Source: JALOLV01 sp046295175
Lineage (GTDB): Bacteria; Bacteroidota; Bacteroidia; Cytophagales; Spirosomataceae
Direction: 5' to 3'
Assembly (NCBI GenBank): GCA_046295175.1
Contig: JBKBNY010000009.1
Location: 62,001 to 126,000, forward strand
DNA: 64,000 bases
Below the pieces are notes generated by a model that did no database searches, had not been told where the DNA came from, and was given only the letters and a program-made list of their open reading frames with translations. Within the stretch, counting starts at the first letter, position 1; each line of letters starts with the position of its first letter. This document shows positions 41,944 to 51,059 of the stretch, in pieces. A program made the position numbers and the translations under genes.

Positions 41944-42945
41944 ATGCGTGAAAGCACTTTTATTGATAGAAATGTAAAAAGATGGGAAGAGATTGAAAGC
42001 GATGTAAAAACCGACCCCGATGAAATCTCATCTGATTTTATCGACTTGATGAATGATTTATCGTACGCCCAAACCCATTTTCCGCACAGTAAAATAAATC
42101 AATATGTCAATTCTCTATCATCGAGGGTTTACAAAAAAATATTTCTTCAACAAAATCAAGATAAAAATCCATTTTATCAGTTTTGGGTTCGAGATTTTCC
42201 AGCCGTTTTGGGGCATAATTACAAAGTTTTGTGGGTTTCTACGGCCTTTTTCTTGATTTTTTGTGTTTTGGGCTACATTTGCTCGACGCTTGATACGCAC
42301 TTTATCGAAGCAATTTTGGGTCAAGATTACGTCAGAATGACCGAAGACAATATCCGAAAAGGCGAGCCATTCGGAGTTTATGCTTCAAAAACTCCTCTCG
42401 AAATGTTCTTGAGTATCTTTTCTAACAATCTACGGGTTGGTTTGATTGTATTTATCTCAGGAATTGTGCTTGGAATCGGAACATTCTACTTTACATTCTC
42501 AAATGGAGTGATGGTTGGGGCTTTTCTTTCGTTGTTTATTGCCAATAATTTGGGAACTGACGCAGTCTTTGTGATAATGCTACACGGAACATTTGAGTTA
42601 ATGGGTTTGGTCTTGGAGTGCATGGCAGGGCTGATTTTGGGATTGAGTTTTTTATTTCCGGGTACGTTGACTCGCTCACAAGCATTCTACAAAGGCCTTA
42701 CCGAAAGCGTGAAAATCTACATCGGAACCGTTCCGTTTACAATCATTGCGGCGGTGATTGAGAGTTATGTTACCTACCTCGGCAAAGGCGGATTTTCGGG
42801 TAGCCATCCTCTTGTTATGATTTTTCTTTCGTTGATTTTTGTTGGAAGCTGGGTAGTTGTCATTTGGTATTTCTTTATTTTCTCAAAAAAACAGGCTCAA
42901 AATTATACGTATGCAAAATACCTCGAAGACATCATTAGTAAGTAG
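41944..42945 (+). CDS. SpoIIM-family membrane protein
   Basis: This 333-residue protein has an N-terminal soluble helical region (residues 1-95, MRESTFIDRNVKRWEEIE) and about six membrane segments. LEMFLSIFSNNLRVGLIVF, GIVLGIGTFYFTFSNGVMV and MLHGTFELMGLVLECMAG are characteristic of the stage II sporulation protein M family. Non-sporulating Bacteroidota carry it next to MoxR and DUF58 genes. The exact role is unknown. The next gene begins inside its last 35 bases. Confidence 0.88.
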   Translation: MRESTFIDRNVKRWEEIESDVKTDPDEISSDFIDLMNDLSYAQTHFPHSKINQYVNSLSSRVYKKIFLQQNQDKNPFYQFWVRDFPAVLGHNYKVLWVSTAFFLIFCVLGYICSTLDTHFIEAILGQDYVRMTEDNIRKGEPFGVYASKTPLEMFLSIFSNNLRVGLIVFISGIVLGIGTFYFTFSNGVMVGAFLSLFIANNLGTDAVFVIMLHGTFELMGLVLECMAGLILGLSFLFPGTLTRSQAFYKGLTESVKIYIGTVPFTIIAAVIESYVTYLGKGGFSGSHPLVMIFLSLIFVGSWVVVIWYFFIFSKKQAQNYTYAKYLEDIISK

Positions 42946-43654
42946 CCTGATTTTCATTTGGTCTCTTTACTTCTTTTCACTTCAACCTTCTTTTGCGATT
43001 CAGGATAATCCACTGCCGAAGTTTCGGGTGGATTCGCTCAAGCAAAAAGAAGAAAAATATTGGTATGCCGATAAATCGCTCGAAGAAATGACCAATAAGC
43101 CAAAAAAGGAGAAACCAAAGCAACCAACATCCGATTCTGGCTGGTCGATGAGTGCCACAACGGCAGCTATGATTGGTACAATTTTCAAATTTTTGATATG
43201 GCTTATTTTAGGTGCTGCGGTCGTTGGAGCCATTTATTTGATTTTCAATAATTTAAAAGGTTTTAAGTTCAATTCAAATCCAAAAGTTGATGCTAAAGCA
43301 GTCGAAGTTGCCGATTTAGAAGAACCTAAAGACATCGAAAATATAGATTTTGAGAAACAAATTGCGGCGTGCCTAAAAAGTCAAAATTACCGATTGGCAA
43401 CTCGATATTATTACTTATGGATTGTCAAGATTTTGGATGAATCGAACCTGATTGATTTCAATATTGACAAAACAAATCAAGATTATGTAAGAGAATTAAG
43501 CCAAAAAACTGCTTTTTCGAGCGAAAAATTATCGCATTTTAGGAAATGTACCAATTATTATGAATACCTCTGGTTTGGCAATTTTGAGGTTTCAGAACCA
43601 ATTTTTGTCAAAATAGAAAATACTTTTAAAGAGTTTATTTACAGAAAAGCATGA
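42911..43654 (+). CDS. DUF4129-domain membrane protein
   Basis: This 247-residue protein begins at the ATG at 42911 with a signal-like hydrophobic segment. It then has a Lys/Pro-rich linker, a membrane helix (residues about 87-115, TIFKFLIWLILGAAVVGAIY) and a cytoplasmic C-terminal domain. IAACLKSQNYRLATRYYYLW and SHFRKCTNYYEYLWFGNFEV are typical of DUF4129. Family members occur in the same MoxR/DUF58 gene block and may be membrane partners of the AAA protein. It overlaps the SpoIIM gene by 35 bases and the next gene by 4. Confidence 0.82.
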   Translation: MQNTSKTSLVSSLIFIWSLYFFSLQPSFAIQDNPLPKFRVDSLKQKEEKYWYADKSLEEMTNKPKKEKPKQPTSDSGWSMSATTAAMIGTIFKFLIWLILGAAVVGAIYLIFNNLKGFKFNSNPKVDAKAVEVADLEEPKDIENIDFEKQIAACLKSQNYRLATRYYYLWIVKILDESNLIDFNIDKTNQDYVRELSQKTAFSSEKLSHFRKCTNYYEYLWFGNFEVSEPIFVKIENTFKEFIYRKA

Positions 43655-44913
43655 AATCGAGGATTCTGATATTTGGAGCCTTATTGGTTGTAATTGTGGC
43701 TCTTTTGGTATGGGTTTTGGGTAGTAACGACACCAAACCCAAGAAGAAATTTGATAAGACATTTAGTGTTAGTTCTACCTCATTCAAACCATACGATACT
43801 AAGTTTTTTTATGATGAAGTAAGAATTTATGCGGGCGATGGTTTTAGAGAAACAAATAACCCGATTTCAGAACTTGAGTTGAATAGTTTTGATACCAATA
43901 ACAACATTTACATGGTAGTTTCTCCGTATTTTTACCCAAATAGCGGCGACATCAACGAATTGAAAAACTTTGTAAGTTATGGAAATACCGCTTTTATTTC
44001 GGCATACGCGATTTCAGAAGAATTCCTTGATTCGCTGTACTTTACTCCACGAAACGAAGATTATTATCCACGTTTTCCGCCGGTTTTGACAGACTTAAAG
44101 TGGAGTATCAATTGGATTGAAAATGATACCACAACGCAATTTTCTTTTCCTGGACACAATCCTGCGACATTTACTATTGATTCGGTTTATTTATTGAGCA
44201 ATAATATTGTAACTGAAATTGATACACTGATTACCAATAATTTTAATCAGATTCAGATGCTCGAAGTAACTTGTGGAGAAGGTAAAATCATAGTCTGTAA
44301 TAACCCGATTTTGATGAGTAATTATTTTTTACTTCATAAAAATAACTATGCATTTTTTAATAAAATTGCTCAAAAGATTGATTTGAAGAATAGCCATGTT
44401 TTGTGGGATGAATATTATCGAAACATCAAGAAAAAAAGGAATCCGTTTGAAAGAGATAGAAACGAAGTTCTGAAAGTTATCATGGAAAATCCACCATTGA
44501 AATGGGCTTTTTATACTTTTTTGGTGGGTATTTCGCTATTTATTTTGATATATCTACGAAGGATTCAAAAGGCGGTGCCTATCCAGAAATCCTTAAAAAA
44601 TAATAGCGAAGAATATATTAATGTGGTAAGTGGATTGTATTGGCAACACCAAAATCATAAATCAATCGGTGATAAAATCATCGGGCAGTTTTTTGAGTAT
44701 CTGATGACTCATTTTCATATCAATGCCAAAGAATTTACCGAAGGCGATTTGCATAAAATTAGTCAGAAAACGGGGCATAATATCGACACAATCAAAGAGA
44801 TTTTTGAGGATATAAATTTTGTAAAATCATCAGAAGAGATTAATAAGCAAGTACTTATAAACCTTTATCAAAAGATAGACGCTTTTTATAGGCAAGAGCA
44901 ACATTTAGCATAA
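43651..44913 (+). CDS. DUF4350-domain membrane protein
   Basis: This 420-residue protein has an N-terminal membrane anchor (residues 4-23), an extracytoplasmic domain (about 40-280, with VVSPYFYPNSGDINELKNFV typical of DUF4350), a second membrane helix (about 288-308, WAFYTFLVGISLFILIYL) and a cytoplasmic helical tail. The domain has a Rossmann-like layout related to ThuA/GATase folds. It starts with an ATGA overlap on the DUF4129 gene and precedes MoxR by 27 bases. Confidence 0.82.
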   Translation: MKSRILIFGALLVVIVALLVWVLGSNDTKPKKKFDKTFSVSSTSFKPYDTKFFYDEVRIYAGDGFRETNNPISELELNSFDTNNNIYMVVSPYFYPNSGDINELKNFVSYGNTAFISAYAISEEFLDSLYFTPRNEDYYPRFPPVLTDLKWSINWIENDTTTQFSFPGHNPATFTIDSVYLLSNNIVTEIDTLITNNFNQIQMLEVTCGEGKIIVCNNPILMSNYFLLHKNNYAFFNKIAQKIDLKNSHVLWDEYYRNIKKKRNPFERDRNEVLKVIMENPPLKWAFYTFLVGISLFILIYLRRIQKAVPIQKSLKNNSEEYINVVSGLYWQHQNHKSIGDKIIGQFFEYLMTHFHINAKEFTEGDLHKISQKTGHNIDTIKEIFEDINFVKSSEEINKQVLINLYQKIDAFYRQEQHLA

Positions 44914-44940
44914 CGATAACAAAAAATATTTCATAATTTA

Positions 44941-45924
44941 ATGGAAAATCAAGACCAAATATTTGAAAATAGGATAGACCTTTCGGCTGTAACTCAGGCT
45001 GTTGACGATATACGTTCGCAAATCACACAAATTGTTTTTGGGCAAGAAGATGTCATTGACCTCATTTTGATTGGCTTATTGAGCGACGGACACGTTTTGG
45101 TTGAGGGTGTGCCGGGAGTTGCCAAAACAATGCTAACCAAAATCATGGGTAAGGTGCTGAATCTTTCGTTCAAAAGAATCCAATTTACACCAGATTTAAT
45201 GCCATCGGATGTTCTCGGAACTTCGATTTTTAATCCTAAAACCTTAGATTTTGAGTACAAACCGGGTCCAGTTTTCGGAAATATCGTTTTGGTAGATGAG
45301 ATTAACCGAGCCCCCGCCAAGACTCAGGCGGCTTTGTTTGAGTTGATGGAAGAACGCCAAATTACGATTGACGGAAATACGTATCCGATGGAAACGCCAT
45401 TTATTGTTTTAGCGACCCAAAATCCAATCGAGCAAGAAGGAACTTATCGCTTGCCAGAGGCTCAACTCGACCGCTTTTTGTTTAAAGTAAATGTAGGATA
45501 TCCGACAGTGGATGAAGAGCTATTGATGCTCAAAAAGTTTAATTACGACCGCCAAGTAGATGTGATGAATGCCGTCAAGCCAATTTTGGATATTGCGGTT
45601 TTGCAAGAATTAAGGCAGGTTGTTAGAAAGGTGATTATTGACGAAAATGTGTTGCGGTACATCACATTGTTGATTCAAGCCACTCGAATTTCGCGTATGC
45701 TCGAACTTGGTGCTTCTCCGCGAGCTTCGATTGCTTTGATGTTAGCCTCAAAGGCAAAAGCGGCTTTGGCAGGTAGAGATTTTGTAACGCCCGAAGACGT
45801 TAAAATCGTAGCAAAACCTACGCTTCGCCATCGAATTATTCTGACTCCCGATGCCGAGATGGAAGGCGTAAATGCCGACGATGTTTTAGATGGTATTTTT
45901 TCAAAAGTTGAGATTCCACGTTGA
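44941..45924 (+). CDS. MoxR-family AAA ATPase
   Basis: This 327-residue chaperone-like ATPase has Walker A VEGVPGVAKTMLTKIM, the family stretch RIQFTPDLMPSDVLGTSIF, Walker B GNIVLVDEINRAPAKTQAAL, sensor 1 IVLATQNPIEQEGTYRLPEA with the arginine finger region QLDRFLFKV, and sensor 2 GASPRASIALM. MoxR proteins activate metal-dependent or von Willebrand-type partners. The DUF58 gene follows with a TGATG overlap, as in many genomes. Confidence 0.95.
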   Translation: MENQDQIFENRIDLSAVTQAVDDIRSQITQIVFGQEDVIDLILIGLLSDGHVLVEGVPGVAKTMLTKIMGKVLNLSFKRIQFTPDLMPSDVLGTSIFNPKTLDFEYKPGPVFGNIVLVDEINRAPAKTQAALFELMEERQITIDGNTYPMETPFIVLATQNPIEQEGTYRLPEAQLDRFLFKVNVGYPTVDEELLMLKKFNYDRQVDVMNAVKPILDIAVLQELRQVVRKVIIDENVLRYITLLIQATRISRMLELGASPRASIALMLASKAKAALAGRDFVTPEDVKIVAKPTLRHRIILTPDAEMEGVNADDVLDGIFSKVEIPR

Positions 45925-47258
45925 TGAATTTACTAAAATCATTCTATCTGACACCTCGGACATTCGTTGTACTCGGAATCTGCATCGGGCTATTCAGTTT
46001 GGGGCTAATTCTCGAATTCAGCTTTATTTTAGGTCAATTATTACTATTTCTTTTGTTTTTGGCTGTTTTAGTTGAGGTAATTCTACTTTACAGCAAAAAA
46101 GAATTATTGAATTGTAAAAGAGTTTTGCCCAATCGCCTTAGCAATGGAGATGATAATTCGGTACAATTATTGCTCAGAAATAACTCGAATTTGCCTCTAA
46201 AATTAAGCATTTATGAAGACCTACCAGTTTTGTTGCAACTTAGAATTTGGAAGATTGATGTAGAACTCAATCGTCAGGGCAATCAAAGCGTTTCTTACAC
46301 TGTTTATCCAACACAAAGAGGCGTTTATACATGGTACAACACCTACATTATCACACAGATTGCTTTTTTAGGATTTGTAGGTCGAAAAATTACTTTTGAA
46401 AACGAAAATACAATAAGTTGTTATCCGTCGTTTGAGCAATTTAAAAAATTACCGATAAATGCCTTGGTCAATAGCTACGCCGAGATGAATTCTACAACAA
46501 TTCGTAAAATCGGTCAGAGCCTTGAATTTGAGCAAATCAAGAATTACGTTAGTGGGGATAATTATCGGCATATAAACTGGAAAGCCAGTGCCAAACAAGG
46601 GCGATTGATGCTCAATCAATACCAAGAAGAACGCAGCCAAGATATTTATACGGTGATTGATATGGGTAGGGCAATGAAAATGCCTTTTGAACAACAAACC
46701 TTGCTCGATTATGCAATCAATGGCTCGGCGGCATTATCAAAAGCCATTCTTGATACAAAAGATAAAGCTGGATTGATAACTTTTTCGTCGAAAGAGTGTA
46801 CATATCTTCCAGCTCGAAGCGAATACAAACATTTTAGCGTAATCAACGATACACTTTATAACTTACAGACTGATTTTCTTGAGTCCGATTTTGAACGTTT
46901 ATATAAATTCGTCAGATTTAAGATTCGACAGCGGAGTTTACTTGTGATTTTTACAAATTTCGATTCGATAAATAGCCTAAAACGAAATTTACAATACTTA
47001 AAAGCAATTGCACAATACCATTTGGTATTGGTTGTATTTTTTGAGAATTCAGAGATTGTCAAATTCTCAAACGAAACAGCAACAAATCTGAGAGAAATTT
47101 ACTCAAAAACCATCGGAAAACACTTTCTGAGCCAAAACCAATTGATTTTGAAAGAGTTAGTAAATGCCGGAATCCAAGGGCTTATCACACAGCCTCAGCA
47201 TTTGAGTATTCAGGCTATCAATAAGTACATTCAGATTAAGCGTAAACAAATGATTTAA
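45924..47258 (+). CDS. DUF58-domain protein
   Basis: This 444-residue protein has two N-terminal membrane segments (residues about 12-50), a beta-rich extracytoplasmic-like region and the DUF58 signature GDNYRHINWKASAKQGRLML (about 210-229). A von Willebrand A-like segment with DIYTVIDMGRAM and SLLVIFTNFDS follows. The MIDAS-like D-x-G-x pattern is incomplete. It pairs with MoxR (TGATG overlap) and is last in the SpoIIM-DUF4129-DUF4350-MoxR block, which is thought to act in envelope stress; that is inferred from other bacteria. Confidence 0.92.
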   Translation: MNLLKSFYLTPRTFVVLGICIGLFSLGLILEFSFILGQLLLFLLFLAVLVEVILLYSKKELLNCKRVLPNRLSNGDDNSVQLLLRNNSNLPLKLSIYEDLPVLLQLRIWKIDVELNRQGNQSVSYTVYPTQRGVYTWYNTYIITQIAFLGFVGRKITFENENTISCYPSFEQFKKLPINALVNSYAEMNSTTIRKIGQSLEFEQIKNYVSGDNYRHINWKASAKQGRLMLNQYQEERSQDIYTVIDMGRAMKMPFEQQTLLDYAINGSAALSKAILDTKDKAGLITFSSKECTYLPARSEYKHFSVINDTLYNLQTDFLESDFERLYKFVRFKIRQRSLLVIFTNFDSINSLKRNLQYLKAIAQYHLVLVVFFENSEIVKFSNETATNLREIYSKTIGKHFLSQNQLILKELVNAGIQGLITQPQHLSIQAINKYIQIKRKQMI

Positions 47259-47288
47259 TATTTTATTCACGTCAAACTTTAGTTGATT

Positions 47289-47660
47289 ATGTTCAAAGCA
47301 CCTTTTTCTTTTGAAGGCCGAATCCGCCGTAAAGAGTTTGGAATTTCCTTTATTATTTACACAATTTCCATTACCATAATTAGCCTGCTAACAGAAGGTG
47401 TTGAAGAGACTATAGGTGGTGCAATTCTACTACTGCTTTATATTCCATTATTGTGGTTTATTTATGCTCAAGGAGCCAAAAGATGCCATGATGTAGGCAA
47501 TAGTGGCTGGTTTCTGTTGATTCCTTTTTATTTTGTTTTTTTAATATTTAAAGATGGAGAACCCGGAGAAAATGGTTATGGAGAGAATCCAAAAGGTATT
47601 GGAAATGAGGAAAGTTACGATTCCCAGATAGATGAAATTGGTAAATCACTCGAAAATTAG
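47289..47660 (+). CDS. DUF805 membrane protein (first copy)
   Basis: This 123-residue protein has the DUF805 layout: FSFEGRIRRKEFGISFIIYT, membrane segments, then KRCHDVGNSGWFLLIPFYF and DGEPGENGYGENPKG. The ATG at 47289 is preferred over a TTG two codons upstream. The C-terminus ends DSQIDEIGKSLEN, nearly the same as the next gene. It has a paralogue directly downstream, suggesting tandem duplication. Function of the family is unknown. Confidence 0.88.
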   Translation: MFKAPFSFEGRIRRKEFGISFIIYTISITIISLLTEGVEETIGGAILLLLYIPLLWFIYAQGAKRCHDVGNSGWFLLIPFYFVFLIFKDGEPGENGYGENPKGIGNEESYDSQIDEIGKSLEN

Positions 47661-47710
47661 TATATCATATTGCTTACAAACAATTTTCTTATAACTAAAC
47701 TTTAAAACGT

Positions 47711-48124
47711 ATGATTAATTATTACATTGACGCATTAAGATACAAGTATGCCGACTTTAGTGGCAGAGCAAGACGTAGCGAGTATTGGTATTTTGTACTA
47801 TTCAACTTTTTAGCATACATCATTTTATTTACTATTGGTTTTGCCTTTGGCGAATACGGTGTTTTCCTTGTTGCTATTTACGCATTAGGGATTATCATAC
47901 CGTCTTTGGCAATTGTTGTTAGAAGATTGCATGACGTTGGCAAAAGCGGTTGGTTTTATTTTATTTCGCTTATACCGCTCATTGGCGGTATCTGGTTGTT
48001 GGTACTTTTGTGTACAGATAGTGAGCCGGGTAGAAACAAATGGGGTTATAATCCTAAAGGTATTGGAGTCGATGATAATTTAGATTCACAGATAGATGAT
48101 ATAGGTAAATCATTAGAGTCATAA
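47711..48124 (+). CDS. DUF805 membrane protein (second copy)
   Basis: This 137-residue protein has YADFSGRARRSEYWYFVLFN, about three to four membrane segments, RRLHDVGKSGWFYFISLIPL and DSEPGRNKWGYNPKG, all typical of DUF805. It ends DSQIDDIGKSLES, matching the tail of the first copy although the membrane core differs much more. A strong terminator follows immediately after the stop codon. Confidence 0.9.
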   Translation: MINYYIDALRYKYADFSGRARRSEYWYFVLFNFLAYIILFTIGFAFGEYGVFLVAIYALGIIIPSLAIVVRRLHDVGKSGWFYFISLIPLIGGIWLLVLLCTDSEPGRNKWGYNPKGIGVDDNLDSQIDDIGKSLES

Positions 48125-48163
48125 AAAAAGAATAGCTACTCAACCGAGTAGCTATTCTTTTTT
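48124..48163. terminator. Strong terminator after the DUF805 pair
   Basis: An about 15-18 bp stem (AAAGAATAGCTACTC to 48141 with GAGTAGCTATTCTTT from 48146) has the loop AACC, an A tract before and a T tract after. It can work in both directions. Confidence 0.9.
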
Positions 48164-48181
48164 ATATTGATTTTGGTTTGA

Positions 48182-48720
48182 TTATTTAGCAAAACCAAGT
48201 GCGATGCCGAAACGAACACCGAAACCATTACCAGTTCCTCTTGTTGGTACATCATCTTCTACAACATTTTGTTTGAAGCTTGTAGAACCGTAGTTAGGAC
48301 CAGCGAAGATATCGAAAACAAAACCACCTTGAGTGGCTCTTTCGAAACCAAGCACAGCACCACCACCAAAGGTATTGTATTTGATTTTTGCATCCGAATT
48401 ACCTTCAGTATATCCACCAGAAATCAAACGAAGGTAAGGACCAACGTAAAAACCTCTCATGGCACCTTCTTCGCCAAAATACTTGCGGAACTCTGGTGTA
48501 ACCTGTACGAAACCGAATTTTTGCTCAAGAACCTTGAAGTTTGCAAATGCAAGGCCAAGTTGAACAGTTGACGTTTCGCTGATTGATTTCTCAAATTGTA
48601 AGTTTGGGGTAATAAAAGCCAAGCTCAGTGGATTTAATTTTACTGCAAAACTTTTTCTTGTGAGAAAGATTTGAATGTGCTAAATAGCACGATTGCGGAG
48701 ATGTAGATTACTTTTTTCAT
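48182..48720 (-). pseudogene. Exported outer-membrane beta-barrel protein, frameshifted
   Basis: A minus-strand ATG at 48718-48720 starts a clear signal peptide (MKKVIYISAIVLFSTFKSFS) that stops after about four more codons. In another frame the sequence continues SFAVKLNPLSLAFITPNLQF and then a beta-rich mature protein (FYVGPYLRLISGGYTEG, GGGAVLGFERATQGG, VFDIFAGPNYG, FGVRFGIALGFAK). One extra A in the A5 run at 48652-48656 would join them exactly. So the gene is either broken by a one-base deletion or contains a homopolymer sequencing error. The fused product would be about 179 residues, an OmpW/porin-like small barrel. Confidence 0.82.
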
Positions 48721-48907
48721 TAAAAATTTGGATTATAAATTATAAAATATGGATAATAAGGTCGCAAAATTGTAGGTTAAAATCTTAATCAACAAACTTT
48801 AAATCCACTTTATTTTGGTTTGATTCTTAACTCATTGATAGTCAGTAATTATGGTGTTTTTCTCAAAATCACTATTAATGGGTGATTTTTGGGATTATTG
48901 TTTAGGT

Positions 48908-48915
48908 TAACTTTG
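48908..48915 (+). promoter_or_regulatory. Candidate -7 box of the NTF2-like gene
   Basis: TAACTTTG matches TAnnTTTG exactly, 43 bases before the ATG at 48959. The nearest TTTG upstream gives a short 16-base spacer, so the -33 element is doubtful. Confidence 0.4.
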
Positions 48916-48958
48916 TTTATCACAATCCTTTTCTTTTAAATATTTCACTTTGAAATTT

Positions 48959-49378
48959 ATGAAAAAGTTAATTCTACTAATGCTATTGTCTTTTGGTGCA
49001 TTAGCACAATCATCCGAAAAACAATTAGTTGAAAAAGCCCTCAATAATTATTTAGATGCTCTCTATGAGGCAAAACCCGAACTCATTCGTGAAAGTGTTC
49101 ATCCTAAATTGGGGAAATATGGTTTTTATCGACCCGATAAACAAAAACCTTTTGGCAAAATGGGACAAATGACATTTGAACGTCTCGAAAAACTTGCTGG
49201 TGAATGGAATGCCGAAAAGAAACCGATTGCTGTGCCACGTAAGGCAGAAGTTATTGCGGTGCATGACCGAATTGCAATAGGTAAAGTATCGGCCGAATGG
49301 GGTTTTGATTATTGCCAATTAGTTAAAGAAGATGGTAAATGGTTAATAATCAATATTGTATGGCAAAGTCCCGAATAA
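48959..49378 (+). CDS. Exported NTF2-like (lumazine-binding-type) protein
   Basis: This 139-residue protein has a signal peptide (MKKLILLMLLSFGALAQSSE) and an NTF2-like cone fold. KQLVEKALNNYLDALYEAKP, VHPKLGKYGFY, and the final beta strands (IAIGKVSAEWGFDYCQL, GKWLIINIVWQ) resemble the 'putative lumazine-binding' subfamily of Bacteroidota. No catalytic role can be assigned. It overlaps the next gene by 19 bases. Confidence 0.82.
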   Translation: MKKLILLMLLSFGALAQSSEKQLVEKALNNYLDALYEAKPELIRESVHPKLGKYGFYRPDKQKPFGKMGQMTFERLEKLAGEWNAEKKPIAVPRKAEVIAVHDRIAIGKVSAEWGFDYCQLVKEDGKWLIINIVWQSPE

Positions 49379-50328
49379 TTTTATTGGTGAGTCTAAGTTT
49401 ATGGTATTCAATGGCTTTTTCTCAAAAAATTGATTTTAATAATCCACCGATTGTTCCACAATTACTTTTGCCTAATTTCATCAGCACTGGGCTTAACGAA
49501 CGTGATTTGACAATTTCTCCCGATGGAAAAGAATTGTACTTTACGGTTGTAAGCCCGCAAAACGCAATGAGTGCTATTTGTTATTCTACAAAAACATCGA
49601 GCGGAGATTGGACAAAACCTAAAATCGCTTCGTTTTCTGGGGTTTATTCTGACTTGGAGCCAGCTTTTTCTCCAGATGGAAAAAAACTCTATTTTGTTTC
49701 AAAAAGACCTGTTGATGGAAAAGAAAAGAGAGATTTTGATATTTGGTTTGTCGAGAAAAGTAAAGAAGGTTGGTCTTCGGCAAAACATTTACCAATCAAT
49801 ACTGATTTTGATGAATTCTATCCGTCGGTTGCTGCAAACGGAAATCTTTATTTTACAGCATCATACAATGAAGCAGTTAGCAAAGAAGATATTTTTGTTT
49901 CAGAATTTAAAGATGGCAATTACCAGAAGGCAATTGCTTTAGACTCGACCATAAATTCTAAAATGTATGAATTTAATGCATTCGTCGCACCCGACGAATC
50001 ATTCATTTTGTTTACAGCATACGGTCGAAAAGGTGACAAAGGTCGTGGTGATATATATATTAGTTTCAAATCTGGGAGTAAATGGCAAATTCCGAAGCAA
50101 ATTGCTTTAATTAATTCTGAAAAATTGGATTACTGCCCAACCGTTAGTTTCGATAAAAAGATTTTATTTTTTACAAGTGAAAGAACGATTCTTCCAGTTC
50201 AATCAGCCGAGAAAAAATATGTATATCAAGACTATTTGAAATTCAATAATTCAACCCAAAACGGTAATGGTGATATATATTGGATTAGCTTTGAGGAGGT
50301 TTTGAAATCTCTAAATAAAAATGATTGA
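49360..50328 (+). CDS. Exported PD40/WD40-like beta-propeller protein
   Basis: This 322-residue protein begins at the ATG at 49360 with a signal peptide (MAKSRIILLVSLSLWYSMAF). It contains repeated PD40 motifs: DLTISPDGKELYFT, EPAFSPDGKKLYFVSKRP, YPSVAANGNLYFTAS, NAFVAPDESFILFTAY and CPTVSFDKKILFFTSER. This is the TolB-like six-blade beta-propeller common in Bacteroidota exported proteins. Ligand or partner is unknown. Translation is probably coupled to the preceding gene. Confidence 0.88.
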   Translation: MAKSRIILLVSLSLWYSMAFSQKIDFNNPPIVPQLLLPNFISTGLNERDLTISPDGKELYFTVVSPQNAMSAICYSTKTSSGDWTKPKIASFSGVYSDLEPAFSPDGKKLYFVSKRPVDGKEKRDFDIWFVEKSKEGWSSAKHLPINTDFDEFYPSVAANGNLYFTASYNEAVSKEDIFVSEFKDGNYQKAIALDSTINSKMYEFNAFVAPDESFILFTAYGRKGDKGRGDIYISFKSGSKWQIPKQIALINSEKLDYCPTVSFDKKILFFTSERTILPVQSAEKKYVYQDYLKFNNSTQNGNGDIYWISFEEVLKSLNKND

Positions 50329-50407
50329 ATCAAAATTTGAATTTTAAATATTCAAAATGTTACATTTACGTTTAAAGAATTATTCAAAAGATTTTAACTA
50401 TTCGTAA

Positions 50408-50920
50408 ATGAAAAAAGTAAGAATTTTGTTGCTAATTATTTTTATTTGTCCGAGTATTTCGATGGCACAAGCTACGCCAAAAGACGGAGTAAAAGCTTTA
50501 CTAACTTGGTTAGATTCGGGTACTATTCCCGATGAAGGCCTATGCTACGAGGGCGAAGGCTACGAGATTACAAAGATAGACTATCGTTGTTTTGAGAAAC
50601 ATCTGGCCAAAATTGAAAAAACTAAGATTTTCTCAAAAGTGTATTTGGCTTCTCTACGAAACGAGGTGATTGAGAAAAATAAACAAATAGCAAAACAAAA
50701 ATATGCCTATGGTTTGGAGGCAGATAGATATACTCTTTCGCAAGACCCTCCAACGGGTAAACAACTCATGGCTGGGCTTCCGACATCTGTCGTAACAACA
50801 AATCGAAATAAATCAACCGTAATTTTAAAAATCGCTAAGCCATACAAGCATTCGATAAAATACTTGTTGGACTTAGAAGATGGAGTCTGGAGAGTTTCGG
50901 CTATCCAACCGTATGAATAA
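50408..50920 (+). CDS. Hypothetical exported protein
   Basis: This 170-residue protein has a signal peptide (MKKVRILLLIIFICPSISMAQ) and a mature part with two cysteines (YEGEGYE and CFEKHLAKIEK neighbourhoods). The end is beta-rich (VILKIAKPYKHSIKYLLDL, GVWRVSAIQPYE). It may be an NTF2-like protein by its final strands, but this is weak. It ends before a terminator, closing the group of three exported-protein genes. Confidence 0.7.
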   Translation: MKKVRILLLIIFICPSISMAQATPKDGVKALLTWLDSGTIPDEGLCYEGEGYEITKIDYRCFEKHLAKIEKTKIFSKVYLASLRNEVIEKNKQIAKQKYAYGLEADRYTLSQDPPTGKQLMAGLPTSVVTTNRNKSTVILKIAKPYKHSIKYLLDLEDGVWRVSAIQPYE

Positions 50921-50945
50921 TTGAATCGTTTTTATGATAATTTAG

Positions 50946-50976
50946 AAGTAGTACTCAAAATGGGTACTACTTTTTT
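50946..50976 (+). terminator. Intrinsic terminator
   Basis: AGTAGTAC (50947-50954) pairs with GTACTACT (50964-50971), followed by TTTTT. Confidence 0.8.
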
Positions 50977-51059
50977 GTTTTTATTCAAAAATGACCGAAA
51001 AATAAAAAGTTTTGATAAAGAAAAAATAGAGTGTTTAATTTAGAAAATAAATACTAAAT

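Noticed and set aside
47289..48124. DUF805 genes as one split gene
   Set aside because: Each has the complete family layout, its own start and stop, and a full tail.
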